Part shown: positions 45,101 to 50,591 of the stretch, piece by piece
Layout: each line of letters opens with the position of its first letter
How positions within the stretch are numbered: position 1 is the first letter of the stretch
Assembly (NCBI RefSeq): GCF_029931775.1
Contig: NC_079321.1
Coordinates: 9,206,501-9,270,500, forward strand
Direction of reading: 5' to 3'
DNA length: 64,000 nt
Origin: Euleptes europaea
Lineage: Eukaryota; Chordata; Lepidosauria; Squamata; Sphaerodactylidae
Notes under the pieces: model-generated
The model's input: only the letters and a program-made list of their open reading frames with translations
Database searches by the model: none
Told to the model about the DNA's origin: nothing
Position numbers and translations under genes: made by a program

Positions 45101-45201
45101 TCTTGGCCTTTGTTGCTTTTCTGTTCCAGCTCATCAGCCTTTGTTCTCACGGAGAAAGCCAGATAAAATATCCCAGCTTTCTCCGAGTTTTCCAGTGCTG
45201 A
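21499..45201 (+). CDS. EFHC1: EF-hand domain-containing protein 1 (EFHC1, myoclonin-1), complete gene, 11 coding exons
   Basis: The 11 exons listed below join in frame to 642 codons including the stop (641 residues; human is 640 as I recall). EFHC1 is a microtubule inner protein of motile cilia and flagella; human variants are linked to juvenile myoclonic epilepsy. Three DM10 domains are seen: about residues 96-200 (exons 3-4), 242-360 (exons 5-6) and 420-525 (exons 7-9). One degenerate EF-hand lies at 588-599 (exon 10). Conserved marks include [14 protein letters not shown] at the start, AELDEL and LTYGQPKQA in exon 2, HYHWKDLNR in exon 3, [10 protein letters not shown] in exon 4 and [11 protein letters not shown] in exon 6. 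All introns are GT-AG and no exon is broken. Introns carry most of the repeats in this part of the window. It is the same-strand neighbour of PAQR8 and converges with TRAM2. Confidence 0.97.
21627..21833. mobile_element. AGGGTTGCCA MITE, complete, 65 bp after EFHC1 exon 1
   Basis: Starts AGGGTTGCCAGC and ends GAGGTTGGCAACCCT, 207 bp. The central core is in the orientation opposite to 42177-42383. It lies in intron 1 at the edge of the CpG-rich promoter block. Confidence 0.8.
21834..22475. other. EFHC1 intron 1, unassigned part
   Basis: Non-coding; no repeat family recognised. Confidence 0.4.
22476..22808. mobile_element. AGGGTTGCCA MITE plus a tandem second right half
   Basis: A full copy at 22476-22682 (agggttgccgac to gttggcagccct) is followed at once by a second, left-truncated copy to 22808 with the same right end. 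The right half is thus present twice in a row. Confidence 0.7.
22953..23209. mobile_element. hAT-type MITE, second copy
   Basis: CACTGGTTCCCAACC to GGTTGGGAACCCCTG, flanked by the 8-bp duplication atttatag (22945-22952 and 23210-23217). The interior matches 15022-15307 closely except for two short deleted segments. Confidence 0.92.
23297..23515 (+). repeat. tRNA-Ala-like SINE
   Basis: Head ggctcagtggtagagcctct (A box), loop TTGGCAT and B box GGTTCAATCC, then the body and the end 'cggcttcatgtgttcatgtg'. It ends 29 bp before EFHC1 exon 2. Confidence 0.85.
23544..23765 (+). CDS. EFHC1: EFHC1 exon 2 (residues 22-95)
   Basis: Acceptor ctccattag, donor AAG|gtattg, phase 0 at both ends, 74 codons. 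Reads [30 protein letters not shown] and HVAFDKK. This is the linker before the first DM10 domain. Confidence 0.96.
24108..24340 (+). repeat. Sauria-like tRNA SINE, short form
   Basis: gtcagcgtggtgtgatggac start, single B box ctgggtttgattcc, body and 'aaaaaccaactgttcttct' end. It ends about 40 bp before EFHC1 exon 3. Confidence 0.8.
24380..24667 (+). CDS. EFHC1: EFHC1 exon 3 (residues 96-191), first DM10 domain
   Basis: Acceptor cctttgcag, donor CAG|gtaccg, 96 codons, phase 0. Contains [45 protein letters not shown] and [11 protein letters not shown], the hallmark DM10 order. Confidence 0.97.
24771..25300 (+). mobile_element. LINE fragment with zinc-knuckle-like C-terminus, split by a 5S-SINE
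   Basis: The frame reads [18 protein letters not shown] before the SINE. After it comes [20 protein letters not shown] and an A-rich run. The H-x4-C-P signature matches the C-terminal part of the larger LINE at 45772-47623. The head is missing. Confidence 0.6.
24903..25112 (-). repeat. 5S rRNA-derived SINE with 11-bp target duplication
   Basis: Minus-strand 5S-like head, GGATGGGAGACC core, BovB-like tail and (AC)n. The duplication tagaactgatt lies at 24892-24902 and 25113-25123, inside the LINE fragment. Confidence 0.9.
25301..26439. other. EFHC1 intron 3, AT-rich part
   Basis: AT-rich non-coding sequence. Parts such as 'ctgggtagtcttctgctttc' (near 25728) and 'ttcttcatcagtcgacatgg' (near 25981) look like decayed LINE or other interspersed repeat, but I cannot assign them. 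Confidence 0.35.
26440..27931 (-). mobile_element. CR1 LINE, 5' truncated, about 1.5 kb
   Basis: From 27931 down, the minus strand encodes reverse-transcriptase blocks in order: [56 protein letters not shown] with FADDTKL (the catalytic box), then [17 protein letters not shown] and [16 protein letters not shown]. The 3' UTR ends in ttcttatgttcttata. Reading is interrupted between the three coding blocks (at about 27600 and near 27387-27333) and the 5' part including the endonuclease is absent. The same subfamily occurs at 4391-5678, 20190-20722, 38680-39255 and 61393-62333. It lies in EFHC1 intron 3. Confidence 0.88.
27932..28564 (-). mobile_element. Probable solo LTR (fossil) abutting the CR1
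   Basis: A 633-bp block reading TGTCATGGG ... ACACA on the minus strand (TG...CA ends) lies directly against the 5' end of the CR1. No internal region is present and I see no clear target duplication, so the relation to the CR1 is unsettled. Gypsy-like or ERV; family not assigned. Confidence 0.5.
28789..28938 (+). CDS. EFHC1: EFHC1 exon 4 (residues 192-241)
   Basis: Acceptor ttcccctag, donor AAG|gtgagt, 50 codons. Reads [28 protein letters not shown] and [11 protein letters not shown]. It links DM10 domains 1 and 2. The preceding intron is the longest (4.1 kb) and holds a CR1 and a solo LTR. Confidence 0.97.
29462..29712 (+). repeat. Sauria-like tRNA SINE, short form
   Basis: A box tgtggtgtagttgttaag, B-box-like actaggtttgtttcc, body 'gtcaccttgggctaggcaca', end 'aaaaaccaactcttcttctc'. 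Confidence 0.8.
29715..29967 (-). repeat. 5S rRNA-derived SINE
   Basis: Minus-strand head near ctgacttggatggcccagcc, core, and BovB-like tail. An internal duplicate of the 'cagccaacttatg' segment is present. It follows the preceding SINE directly. Confidence 0.8.
29966..30004 (+). repeat. (ATCC)n microsatellite
   Basis: ccatccatccatccat runs interrupted once by ctcgctgt. Confidence 0.85.
30005..30600 (-). repeat. Lizard tRNA-type SINE (Sauria/ACA-like), split by a hAT element
   Basis: 'ctttctccaagaagcttggg' and 'ttttctcccacaacagccct' on the left continue as 'ttaaggtcagtgagttctac' and gggatttgaaccagggtctt (a B box on the minus strand) on the right of the element at 30118-30514. Confidence 0.6.
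30118..30514. mobile_element. hAT-like DNA transposon, diverged
   Basis: Right end ggttccccacccctg and left end caggcccgggggcc fit CAGG-type hAT termini. The flanks gcttagcc and gcctagct agree at 6 of 8 positions. Interior 'tggcccgcgaatgatgttat' type sequence. It interrupts a SINE. Confidence 0.55.
30803..30995 (+). CDS. EFHC1: EFHC1 exon 5 (residues 242-306), second DM10 domain
   Basis: Acceptor gtaaccag with a weak pyrimidine tract, donor AAAAAAG|gtaaga, phase 1 at the end. Reads [33 protein letters not shown] and [16 protein letters not shown]. Confidence 0.96.
31000..31895. other. EFHC1 intron 5, unassigned part
   Basis: No exon or repeat family recognised. Confidence 0.4.
31896..32117 (-). 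repeat. tRNA-Ala-like SINE
   Basis: Minus-strand head with a B box close to GGTTCAATCC and loop TTGGCAT; 3' end 'agcacatgaagctgccttat' at the left. Confidence 0.85.
32118..32902. other. EFHC1 intron 5, distal part
   Basis: No family-assignable repeat; ends at the exon 6 acceptor. Confidence 0.4.
32903..33123 (+). CDS. EFHC1: EFHC1 exon 6 (residues 306-379)
   Basis: Acceptor cttccacaag, donor CAG|gtaatg. Reads [38 protein letters not shown] and [12 protein letters not shown]. It closes the second DM10 domain. Confidence 0.97.
33495..33797 (-). repeat. Sauria-like tRNA SINE, long form
   Basis: Minus-strand copy with both B-box modules and 'gaagaagagttggtttttat' as reversed 3' end. Confidence 0.85.
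33798..35825. other. EFHC1 intron 6, unassigned part
   Basis: About 2 kb of non-coding DNA. 'gggcttttccacctggg' near 33450 and 'catgtggaaaaggtcatg' near 34564 are loosely inverted and might be ends of a decayed DNA transposon, but this is weak. No gene seen. Confidence 0.35.
35826..36126 (+). repeat. Sauria-like tRNA SINE, long form, A box lost
   Basis: Begins at gcggtggactctaatctgg, has both B-box modules and the body, and ends 'aaaaaccaactctcctcctc' with a (CTT)n-like tract. Confidence 0.8.
36185..36330. repeat. LINE 3'-UTR-like repeat
   Basis: 'tttatatcccgccctcccct' and 'gggctcagggaggttaacaa' are of a type common in reptile LINE 3' ends. Family uncertain. Confidence 0.4.
36436..36737 (-). 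repeat. Sauria-like tRNA SINE, long form
   Basis: Reversed copy: 'gaagaagagttggtgtttat' to 'cgctacaccacgctgg', with both B-box modules. Confidence 0.85.
37111..37387. mobile_element. Foldback DNA element with ~85-bp inverted arms
   Basis: The left arm GCCTTTTATGCAGGGATG...ggtcacccctgc..tgattatgcatgcc pairs with the right arm (ggcatgtataatcaaaagga ... ggggtgacc ... cataaaagtc). About 280 bp, no coding capacity. Same family as 41402-41687. Superfamily unknown. Confidence 0.7.
37389..37662 (+). repeat. Sauria-like tRNA SINE, long form
   Basis: agccagcatggtgtagtggt start, two B-box modules, 'aaaaaccaactcttcttcta' end. It lies about 50 bp before EFHC1 exon 7. Confidence 0.85.
37715..37855 (+). 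CDS. EFHC1: EFHC1 exon 7 (residues 380-426)
   Basis: Acceptor tgaattgcag, donor ATG|gtgaga, 47 codons, phase 0. Reads [31 protein letters not shown] and [11 protein letters not shown], the start of the third DM10 domain. Confidence 0.97.
38124..38343 (-). repeat. 5S rRNA-derived SINE with 12-bp target duplication
   Basis: Duplication gatccagctcct at 38112-38123 and 38344-38355. 5S-like head at the right end (ctgacctgggtggcccaggc on minus), BovB-like tail at the left. Confidence 0.92.
38680..39255 (-). mobile_element. CR1 LINE 3' end
   Basis: Reversed 3' UTR from aacataagaaaggccctgct to the end of the coding block ('tctatcatgtctctccttaa' on plus). Same subfamily as 26440-27931. Confidence 0.85.
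39330..39510 (-). repeat. Diverged tRNA-type SINE fragment
   Basis: 'ttttaccctcacaacaaccc' and 'caaggtaggctagagtgtga' match the body of lizard tRNA SINEs. The head is degraded. It ends about 40 bp before EFHC1 exon 8. Confidence 0.5.
39550..39763 (+). CDS. EFHC1: EFHC1 exon 8 (residues 427-498), third DM10 domain
   Basis: Acceptor ttctctgcag, donor GAAG|gtgagt, phase 1 at the end. Reads [39 protein letters not shown] and [16 protein letters not shown]. Confidence 0.97.
39818..40156. repeat. Sauria-like SINE (minus) joined to an inverted 3' end (plus)
   Basis: The long-form copy on minus (39818-40093) loses its A box and is followed at 40094 by a forward 3' end (gtttgattctcccttaagtg to 'accaactcttcttcatcat'). 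The two 3' ends thus point away from each other. Confidence 0.7.
40256..40544 (-). repeat. tRNA-derived SINE (GGAGCCCC head) with 13-bp duplication
   Basis: Duplication tcagcagggagta at 40243-40255 and 40545-40557. Body as in 231-526; the extreme head is shortened (gggctct). Confidence 0.9.
40996..41143 (+). CDS. EFHC1: EFHC1 exon 9 (residues 498-547)
   Basis: Acceptor ccttccag, donor AAGAG|gtaggc. Reads [20 protein letters not shown], which ends the third DM10 domain, then a diverged linker. Confidence 0.95.
41402..41687. mobile_element. Foldback DNA element, second copy
   Basis: Ends GCCATTTA and TAAATGGC, inverted arms of about 85 bp (cggtcaccca, tgcttcggggctctgcttt and their complements), and a possible 5-bp duplication caagg (41397-41401, 41688-41692). 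It lies in EFHC1 intron 9. Confidence 0.75.
41800..41914 (-). mobile_element. AGGGTTGCCA MITE, partial
   Basis: Carries 'gggggcggagcctgaggagg' and the end gattggcaaccct. Both the left end and part of the core are lost. Confidence 0.6.
42119..42176 (+). repeat. (GT)n(GA)n compound microsatellite
   Basis: About 24 bases of GT repeats followed by about 28 bases of GA repeats. Confidence 0.9.
42177..42383 (+). mobile_element. AGGGTTGCCA MITE, complete
   Basis: AGGGTTGCCAACCTCCAGGT to GACCTGGCAACCCT; the outer 10-14 bp are inverted. Best-preserved copy; 207 bp, non-coding. Confidence 0.85.
42491..42657 (+). repeat. 97-bp tandem duplication
   Basis: 'tcaagaagtctttcttgcag' and the following 50 bases recur 97 bp later (42588) with two differences in the compared part. 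Confidence 0.85.
42960..43213 (-). repeat. Sauria-like tRNA SINE, short form
   Basis: Reversed copy with one B-box module ('cagttctccagatcagactc') and 'cactacaccacactgg' head. Confidence 0.8.
43419..43632 (+). CDS. EFHC1: EFHC1 exon 10 (residues 547-618), EF-hand
   Basis: Acceptor ctcctgcag, donor AAG|gtaatg. A helical region ([17 protein letters not shown]) precedes the EF-hand-like loop [12 protein letters not shown] at residues 588-599 (43540-43575). The loop keeps Asp1, Asp3, Ser5, Gly6 and Asp9 but has Gly at position 12. Confidence 0.96.
43876..44505 (+). mobile_element. CR1 LINE 3' end, split by a hAT element
   Basis: 'ggatatgataaccatcttca', then after the hAT 'gttcctcgggaggtggtggg', 'gggctagatgaccccggtgg' and the octamer-type tail aactctatgattctatg, the classic CR1 terminus. 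It lies in EFHC1 intron 10. Confidence 0.85.
43946..44128. mobile_element. hAT-type MITE (Charlie-like ends)
   Basis: Ends caaagcttcttaaactgtgg and agtttaagaagccctg are inverted. The flanks ctttagag and ctttagta agree at 6 of 8 positions. 183 bp, inserted in the CR1. Confidence 0.75.
44506..45129. other. EFHC1 intron 10, distal part
   Basis: Non-coding, no repeat family recognised, up to the exon 11 acceptor. Confidence 0.4.
45130..45201 (+). CDS. EFHC1: EFHC1 exon 11 (residues 619-641, stop)
   Basis: Acceptor ctgttccag, then [23 protein letters not shown] and TGA at 45199-45201. It aligns with the mammalian end (LIRMCSHGEG..YYNFVRAFSN) and is one residue shorter at the junction. The frame fits exon 10 (phase 0). 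Confidence 0.93.
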   Translation, partial: LISLCSHGESQIKYPSFLRVFQC

Positions 45202-45264
45202 TCGTCACGAAAGGTAAAGCGCGCGAGAGAGAAGTCAGAACTCTCCCATATAGATCAAGCGTGT

Positions 45265-45279
45265 ATTAAAATTATTAAA
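45265..45279 (+). terminator. EFHC1: Candidate EFHC1 polyadenylation signals
   Basis: Two ATTAAA variants (45265-45270, 45274-45279) lie about 65-75 bases after the EFHC1 stop. They would give a short 3' UTR. Cleavage site not shown. Confidence 0.4.
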
Positions 45280-45404
45280 GTGAGCTTATCTTGAACATTC
45301 AGTTGTGCCCGGTCAGTCATTTTGAGGCACTTGACAAAAAGAAAATCAAAGATATTCATATTGTGCATGCTTACATTTTTGCTAGAGAACAGCCTGCCTC
45401 ATTG

Positions 45405-45578
45405 AGATTTGGGGGCGGAACCTGGGGAGGGCAGGGACGTGAGCGGGGTACAGTGCCACAAAGTCCACCCACAAAAGCAGCCATTTGTCTCCAGAAGTGT
45501 TCGGTGTAATCTGCAGATCATTTGTAATTCAGGAAGATCACCAGTCCCCCCCCCCCACCGGGAGGTTGGCGACCCTAT
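45405..45578 (-). mobile_element. AGGGTTGCCA MITE, diverged
   Basis: 'tttgggggcggaacctgggg', 'gcagccatttgtctccagaa' and the end gttggcgaccct. Confidence 0.6.
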
Positions 45579-45771
45579 CCAAAGCCCCAGCCCTAAGTGC
45601 TGTGCAGGGCTCGGCCAGTGATGGCCCCTTTCACAAACCCCTCTGGTAATCGCATCTGGACAAGAGGTTCTCACAGGGTTTTCCACCGACAGCTGAAGCC
45701 CGACATGTAACTCAAGTACAGGAAGTAGGCATTTAGTGCCAAGATCTGTGGTTCTCACCACTATCTCTATT

Positions 45772-47623
45772 CAAGTTAAGTCAAGTAGCCTTTATTGGCA
45801 TAAGATAAAGTGTATAAAAGCAAATACATAAAATCCGTACAGTACAAGAAACTCCATAGTTTTTACAGTAAAATCAATTAAGGTGCATTAGACAATTTAA
45901 CAGTACTAGCCCAGCATTATTTGGTGCATAAGTGCTCACGTTCTTGAATCACGAACTGTAAGAATCTTGCCACCAATTCAATTTTTATGGGGTCCTGGGT
46001 GGTCATGAGGAAAGACACCTTAATTTTGGCGGGTAACCATCCCCTGTCCACAAATAATGGGTCAATAAATTGGGAACGGCCCCTAGAATAAAATGAGCAG
46101 TTAAGGAGGACATGGGAAACTGATTCTATTTTGCCCTCCCTGCAAGGACAGGCCCTATTCGTATATGAGACCCTATTGAATCTTCCATAGAGCAAGGCGG
46201 AAGGAAGGGCATTAAATCTAGCAAGCATGTAAGCCCTTCTCTGTTGGGAATCAGTTAAGCATGAGAGGTAGTATGCTAAGGACTGATTGTATGTCCCGGG
46301 CTTCCAGTGTATAGGGGAGTATCTACTGCAGGCCGCTCCTCTAAGCTCCTGCAGATCTATATCCAAAAGCCTGTTCTTAAATCAGCTCAAAAGCTGATTT
46401 CTCTGTGAGGCAGAGCAAAGAGTCCAAGGGGATTCCAATTGATCTAATTTTGCTTTCGATATAATTTGTCCAACTAGCACGTTCAAATTCTGATAGCATA
46501 TGATGGGCAAAGCTGTTGAACTCTGGTTTGAAATGCCAGTGTAACCAGAATTTGGTTGTCATGAGCCAGGCTCTGGTTTCCAAACGCATTTGGTTTGTTT
46601 CTAGACAGAGCGATGCATAGGGGACACAGGATGGTAATCCTAGAATTTTCCTTAGGAATTTGGATTGTATTTTTTCTACATCCTGATTTAGAGCTTGGAT
46701 CCAGATTGGAGCTCCATATAAGAGCTGAGAAGTTGCCTTAGCATTAAAAACTTTGAGAGCTGCAGGGACATATTGATGGCCCTTAGTATAGTAAAACCGG
46801 GTGATTGCCGAAATGCTATTCGTAACCGTAGTTATTGCTAGTTTCCTGTGTGTCACCCAACTTGCTCTATAGTGAAAGTGAATACCAAGGTATTTAAACC
46901 ATTTTACCTGCTCGATCTCATTTCCTCTTATCCTCCATTTAAGAGGGGTCCATGTTTTAGCAAAGGCCATGATTTTAGTTTTTTCAAATTTACTGTTAAT
47001 GTATTTTGATCGCAGTACTCTAGGAATCATGATAGCAGCTGTCTCAGGCCAACTCTTGTAAGGGAAAGCACTACCGCATCATCTGCGTATAGGAGTAACG
47101 GGATGTGTATTGAGCCCAATTTAGGGCTATGACAGTCAAGTGTACTCAGAAAGGGTGCAAGGTCATTTATAAACAAATTAAAAAGATGAGGTGCCAATAA
47201 ACAGCCTTGCTTTACCACTTTGTTAATTGGAATTTTTTCTGTGAGCTCTCCTAAATGGGAATACCTAACTTGGCAGCTTGTGGAGGTATGGAGCCTTCTT
47301 ATCAAGAACAGTAATCTCCTATCTATCCCCATTTTTGAGAGTTTATCCCAGAGCAGATCTCTAGATATAGAGTCAAATGCTCCTTTTAAATCCAGAAAGG
47401 CCGCCAAATGTTTAGGGCCCGTCCTACTGTTGTATTTATTAACCAAATGTGATAGAATAATACAGTGGTCCAGTGGCGATTTCCCTTTACAGAATCCAGC
47501 TTGTTCAGGACCTAAAATTTTCTGCTCTGCAATCCATGCTATAGGTTTGTTAAGCAAGTGTCTGGTGTATTGTTTCCCTATTGTGGAAAGCAGACTTATA
47601 GGCCTATAGTTGTTGGGGCACTC
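45772..47623 (-). mobile_element. LINE of a non-CR1 clade, 5' truncated, about 1.85 kb
   Basis: Read from 47623 down: NNYRPISLLSTIGK, then [38 protein letters not shown] and LLLYADDAVVLS (catalytic YADD). A thumb-like region follows, and at the C-terminus a zinc-knuckle-like CPC-x12-H-x4-C pattern (ACPCREGKIESVSHVLLNC). The 3' end is an A-rich stretch with 'gccaataaaggctacttga'. The 8-bp direct repeat tctctatt occurs at 45764-45771 and 47624-47631. The frame shifts near 47030 and again near 46370, so it is inactive; no endonuclease part is present. The clade is not CR1, L1 or RTE; an I/Ingi-Vingi type is possible. It lies between the EFHC1 and TRAM2 3' ends. Confidence 0.8.
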
Positions 47624-47797
47624 TCTCTATTACTGCTGTGCCTTTCAACATTTCCAGATCTTCAGTATGTGGGAGGTGCTAAACCAAGGGGTTTTCATCA
47701 TAGAGAATCATCACATCGTTCAGAAATAATTAACAGTCATAATTTTGATAGTTCACGAATTCCAACCTATAACCAACCTGATGGGTACACCTTTGTA

Positions 47798-48101
47798 GAA
47801 GAAGAGTTGGTTTTTATATGCCGACTTTCTATCCCACTTAAGGATGAATCAAACCGGCTTACAATCGCCTTCCCTTCCCCTCCCCACAACAGACACCCTG
47901 GGAGGTAGGCGAGGCTGAGAGAGCTGTGACTAGCCCAAGGTCACCCAGCTGGCTTCATGCGGAGGAGTGGGGAAACGAATCCAGTTCACCAGATTAGCCT
48001 CCGCCGCTCATGTGGAGGAGTGGGGAATCAAACCTGGTTCTCCAGATCAGAGTCCACCGCTCCAAACCACCGCTCTTAACCACTACACCACGCTGGCTCC
48101 C
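47798..48101 (-). repeat. Sauria-like tRNA SINE, long form
   Basis: 'gaagaagagttggtttttat' to 'cactacaccacgctggctcc', two B-box modules. Confidence 0.85.
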
Positions 48102-48102
48102 T

Positions 48103-48285
48103 TGTGAGTGTCAAGTCACAGCCAACTTATGGTGACCCCAGCAAGGGGCTTTCAAGGCAAGTGATTAAACAGAGGTGGGTTGTCATCGCCTTTCTCTGCA
48201 GAGCCTTCCTTAGCGGTCTCCCAAGTACTGGCACTGCTTAGCTTCCGAGATCGGGCTACACCATGCCGCCTTTCCTCCTGGTACA
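48103..48285 (-). repeat. 5S rRNA-derived SINE, internal deletion
   Basis: BovB-like tail at left ('gtgtcaagtcacagccaact'), 5S-like head at right (agcttccgagatcgggctac on plus). It directly follows the preceding SINE. Confidence 0.75.
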
Positions 48286-48395
48286 CCCTTACCAAAACTC
48301 ATATGGCTTCAACCACTGGGCAACCCTTCCTTTAGCTGTATCTAAGTGAATGATGGACACGTAAGCATGAATGTTTTTGATCATTCTATGCCTTT

Positions 48396-48401
48396 TTTAT
48401 T
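48396..48401 (-). terminator. TRAM2: TRAM2 polyadenylation signal AATAAA
   Basis: TTTATT on plus (AATAAA on minus) at the low-coordinate edge of the repeat-free block after the TRAM2 stop. Cleavage is expected near 48371-48386. TTTATT also occurs at 49364-49369 and 49589-49594 as possible earlier sites. Confidence 0.5.
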
Positions 48402-50583
48402 TCAGAAAATATTTTGTCACAGATCATTTTTATAAAAGCTTTTACAAAAAAAAATACAAAATTTGTATTTTGCAATGATAGGGGTCGTGGGTGGGTGGAA
48501 CAACCATTGAAGAGGAAAATGGGGGGGGGGATTTCCAGAAACAACACTGAACATTATATGGAAGAGCAGGCATTTTCATCTCAGTTTCCTGGTTGGAATT
48601 TGGTCCGTAGTTAGAAAGATTAATTTGGGGGGGGGGGAGAACCCCCAACACATTTTTTCTATATGTTGCCCTGTGCAAAGGATTTGCTTGCAGAACAGTA
48701 TGTAGATCCTGTAGGCCTCCCCCCGCTGAAAAAAAATGGAGAAGCCCTTAGTAACAATTTTGCTGTAGCCGTGTGCTCAGGAAAATACCGGCTCTCCTAC
48801 CGGAAGACACAAAAATCCCGTACAATGGCACCAAGTTTCCACCTGCAGCATCGGAAATAAAGTAATTCCGTCCAGTCTGAAAACACGCTACTTCCGACCT
48901 TCACAATTACTTTGTACACGCTATTCGCCTCCCTTTCCAAAAAGAGCCACAAGAAACACACAGGGGTTGTGAAGTCAAAGAGATCGATTTGCATTTTTCC
49001 TGACAGCTTTACCAGGAGGTTTTTTTAAACACCAACAACAACAAAAAGCCTAAACTACTTCCAAGAAGACAAATTTTCTATGCCCCTTCTGCGCAAAGAT
49101 CTATTTACTAAGCTTGGGGAAATGTACGGTTACATCCGTTAAACGGTGCTACGTCTCTTGAGCTATCTAGGGCTCGACAGGTAGGAAAAAGAAGCGCTAT
49201 CAAGTTCTCCTTTCAACCTGGAATGAGGCAGTTAAAGGAAGGACCCCAGTCCCCAAACGTAACACCCCCTCCCCTCCATCACAGATAAGTTCGGTCACAT
49301 TACAGAAACTGTCATCCCTGTTCCCTCCTCTTGGGGTGCTGTTGCAATTGCCGGGGAAACCTTTTTATTGGCCGGCCCAGGTGGTGGCAGGAGGTGATGT
49401 AATACTGAATCGGGAACCAGGGACTCAAATGGGCCAGATCTGTAAGTATCCTCCACTTCCATTTTGGTGGGAGGCTATATTTCTGTTTTACTGCAAAAGG
49501 CAGAACTGCGCGTTATGTGCAGTTCCACAATTCCTTCTGGAGCAAGGGATGATTGAGGTGTGTGTGTGTGGGGGGAAGCGGAACTTCTTTTATTTTTCTG
49601 CTTCCCCAGCTGCTGTAGAGGATAGGGGTATCTGTAATATTTCCCTACAGAAGTAAAAAGCAGTGCACGGAGAGTTTTTTTTTTTCCCCCAGCAGGAAAA
49701 TTGCACTAGTGTGCTTGAGTGTGTGAAGTTGTCCCTGTTCCCTCTTATGGTCAAATTGCAGCCCGAGGTAGCTGCGTTCCAGGTTTTTTAAATTAATTAA
49801 AAAAAACATACGAAGAAAGGTTCCAAAGGACAAAGCAAGACGGAGACTCTTTGCCCCTCCACTTGAACAAAACATTTTTTCTGAAGGAAAGTGAACCGCG
49901 AGGCATTTACAGGCGAGTCATTTGGCTTGCTACTGAACCAAGAAAACCCATATGTGGCATTGTGCATTTGTGTGTTGCATTATCTGGCACTGTCCCAAGG
50001 AGGAGGCGGAAGGATTCTGACTCTACCAAGGGAACGCCAGCCTAGAGTCAAAAAGGCATAGAAAAATGAGGCACTGTGTTCGGCAAAAGCTGTCCCTTTC
50101 GTGAATCGCTACACTAGTGTCCCTACATATGGGAAATACAGAAAGAGAGAGACACACGGAATATTTTAAAAAGTATGAAAGGTTACATGGCAATGTAAGG
50201 CACTTATTTGCACTAGCATGCTACGCTGTGGGTTGACAACCTTGTACAGGAGTAAAAAGAGCAAGCAAACAGAGCCGGCCAGTTTCCGCAGCTCCTCAAA
50301 CTCGAACCAAAGAGCGATCTTGAAAGACAGAAGCCACGGGTCGCTGTGAGTAGCAAGCAAGCCCCACTGGGGGGGCAGCGCGGTCAAATCCCGTGACTCC
50401 AGGCCGAGGCAAAGTCAGGCGAGGTCCCAACTCAGAACAACCATCTCTCTCTTTGGAACGGCGGCCGATAGTCTGCGGGCAGGAGAGGCGCAGAATGAGG
50501 GGAGGCCTGGTTCCTACCAGCCTCAGAGAACTGTTTTTGTAGCTTCAGCAAACTGGCCTGTTCCCACCCGGCCTGGCCTCGGT

Positions 50584-50591
50584 TAGCACCA
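50584..50591 (-). promoter_or_regulatory. miR-29 8-mer seed match in TRAM2 3' UTR
   Basis: TGGTGCTA on the minus strand pairs with miR-29 bases 2-8 and has A opposite base 1. Function is inferred. Confidence 0.45.

Noticed and set aside
45917-47557. Host gene convergent with EFHC1
   Set aside because: The RT motifs, YADD box, C-terminal knuckle and flanking duplication identify a LINE.
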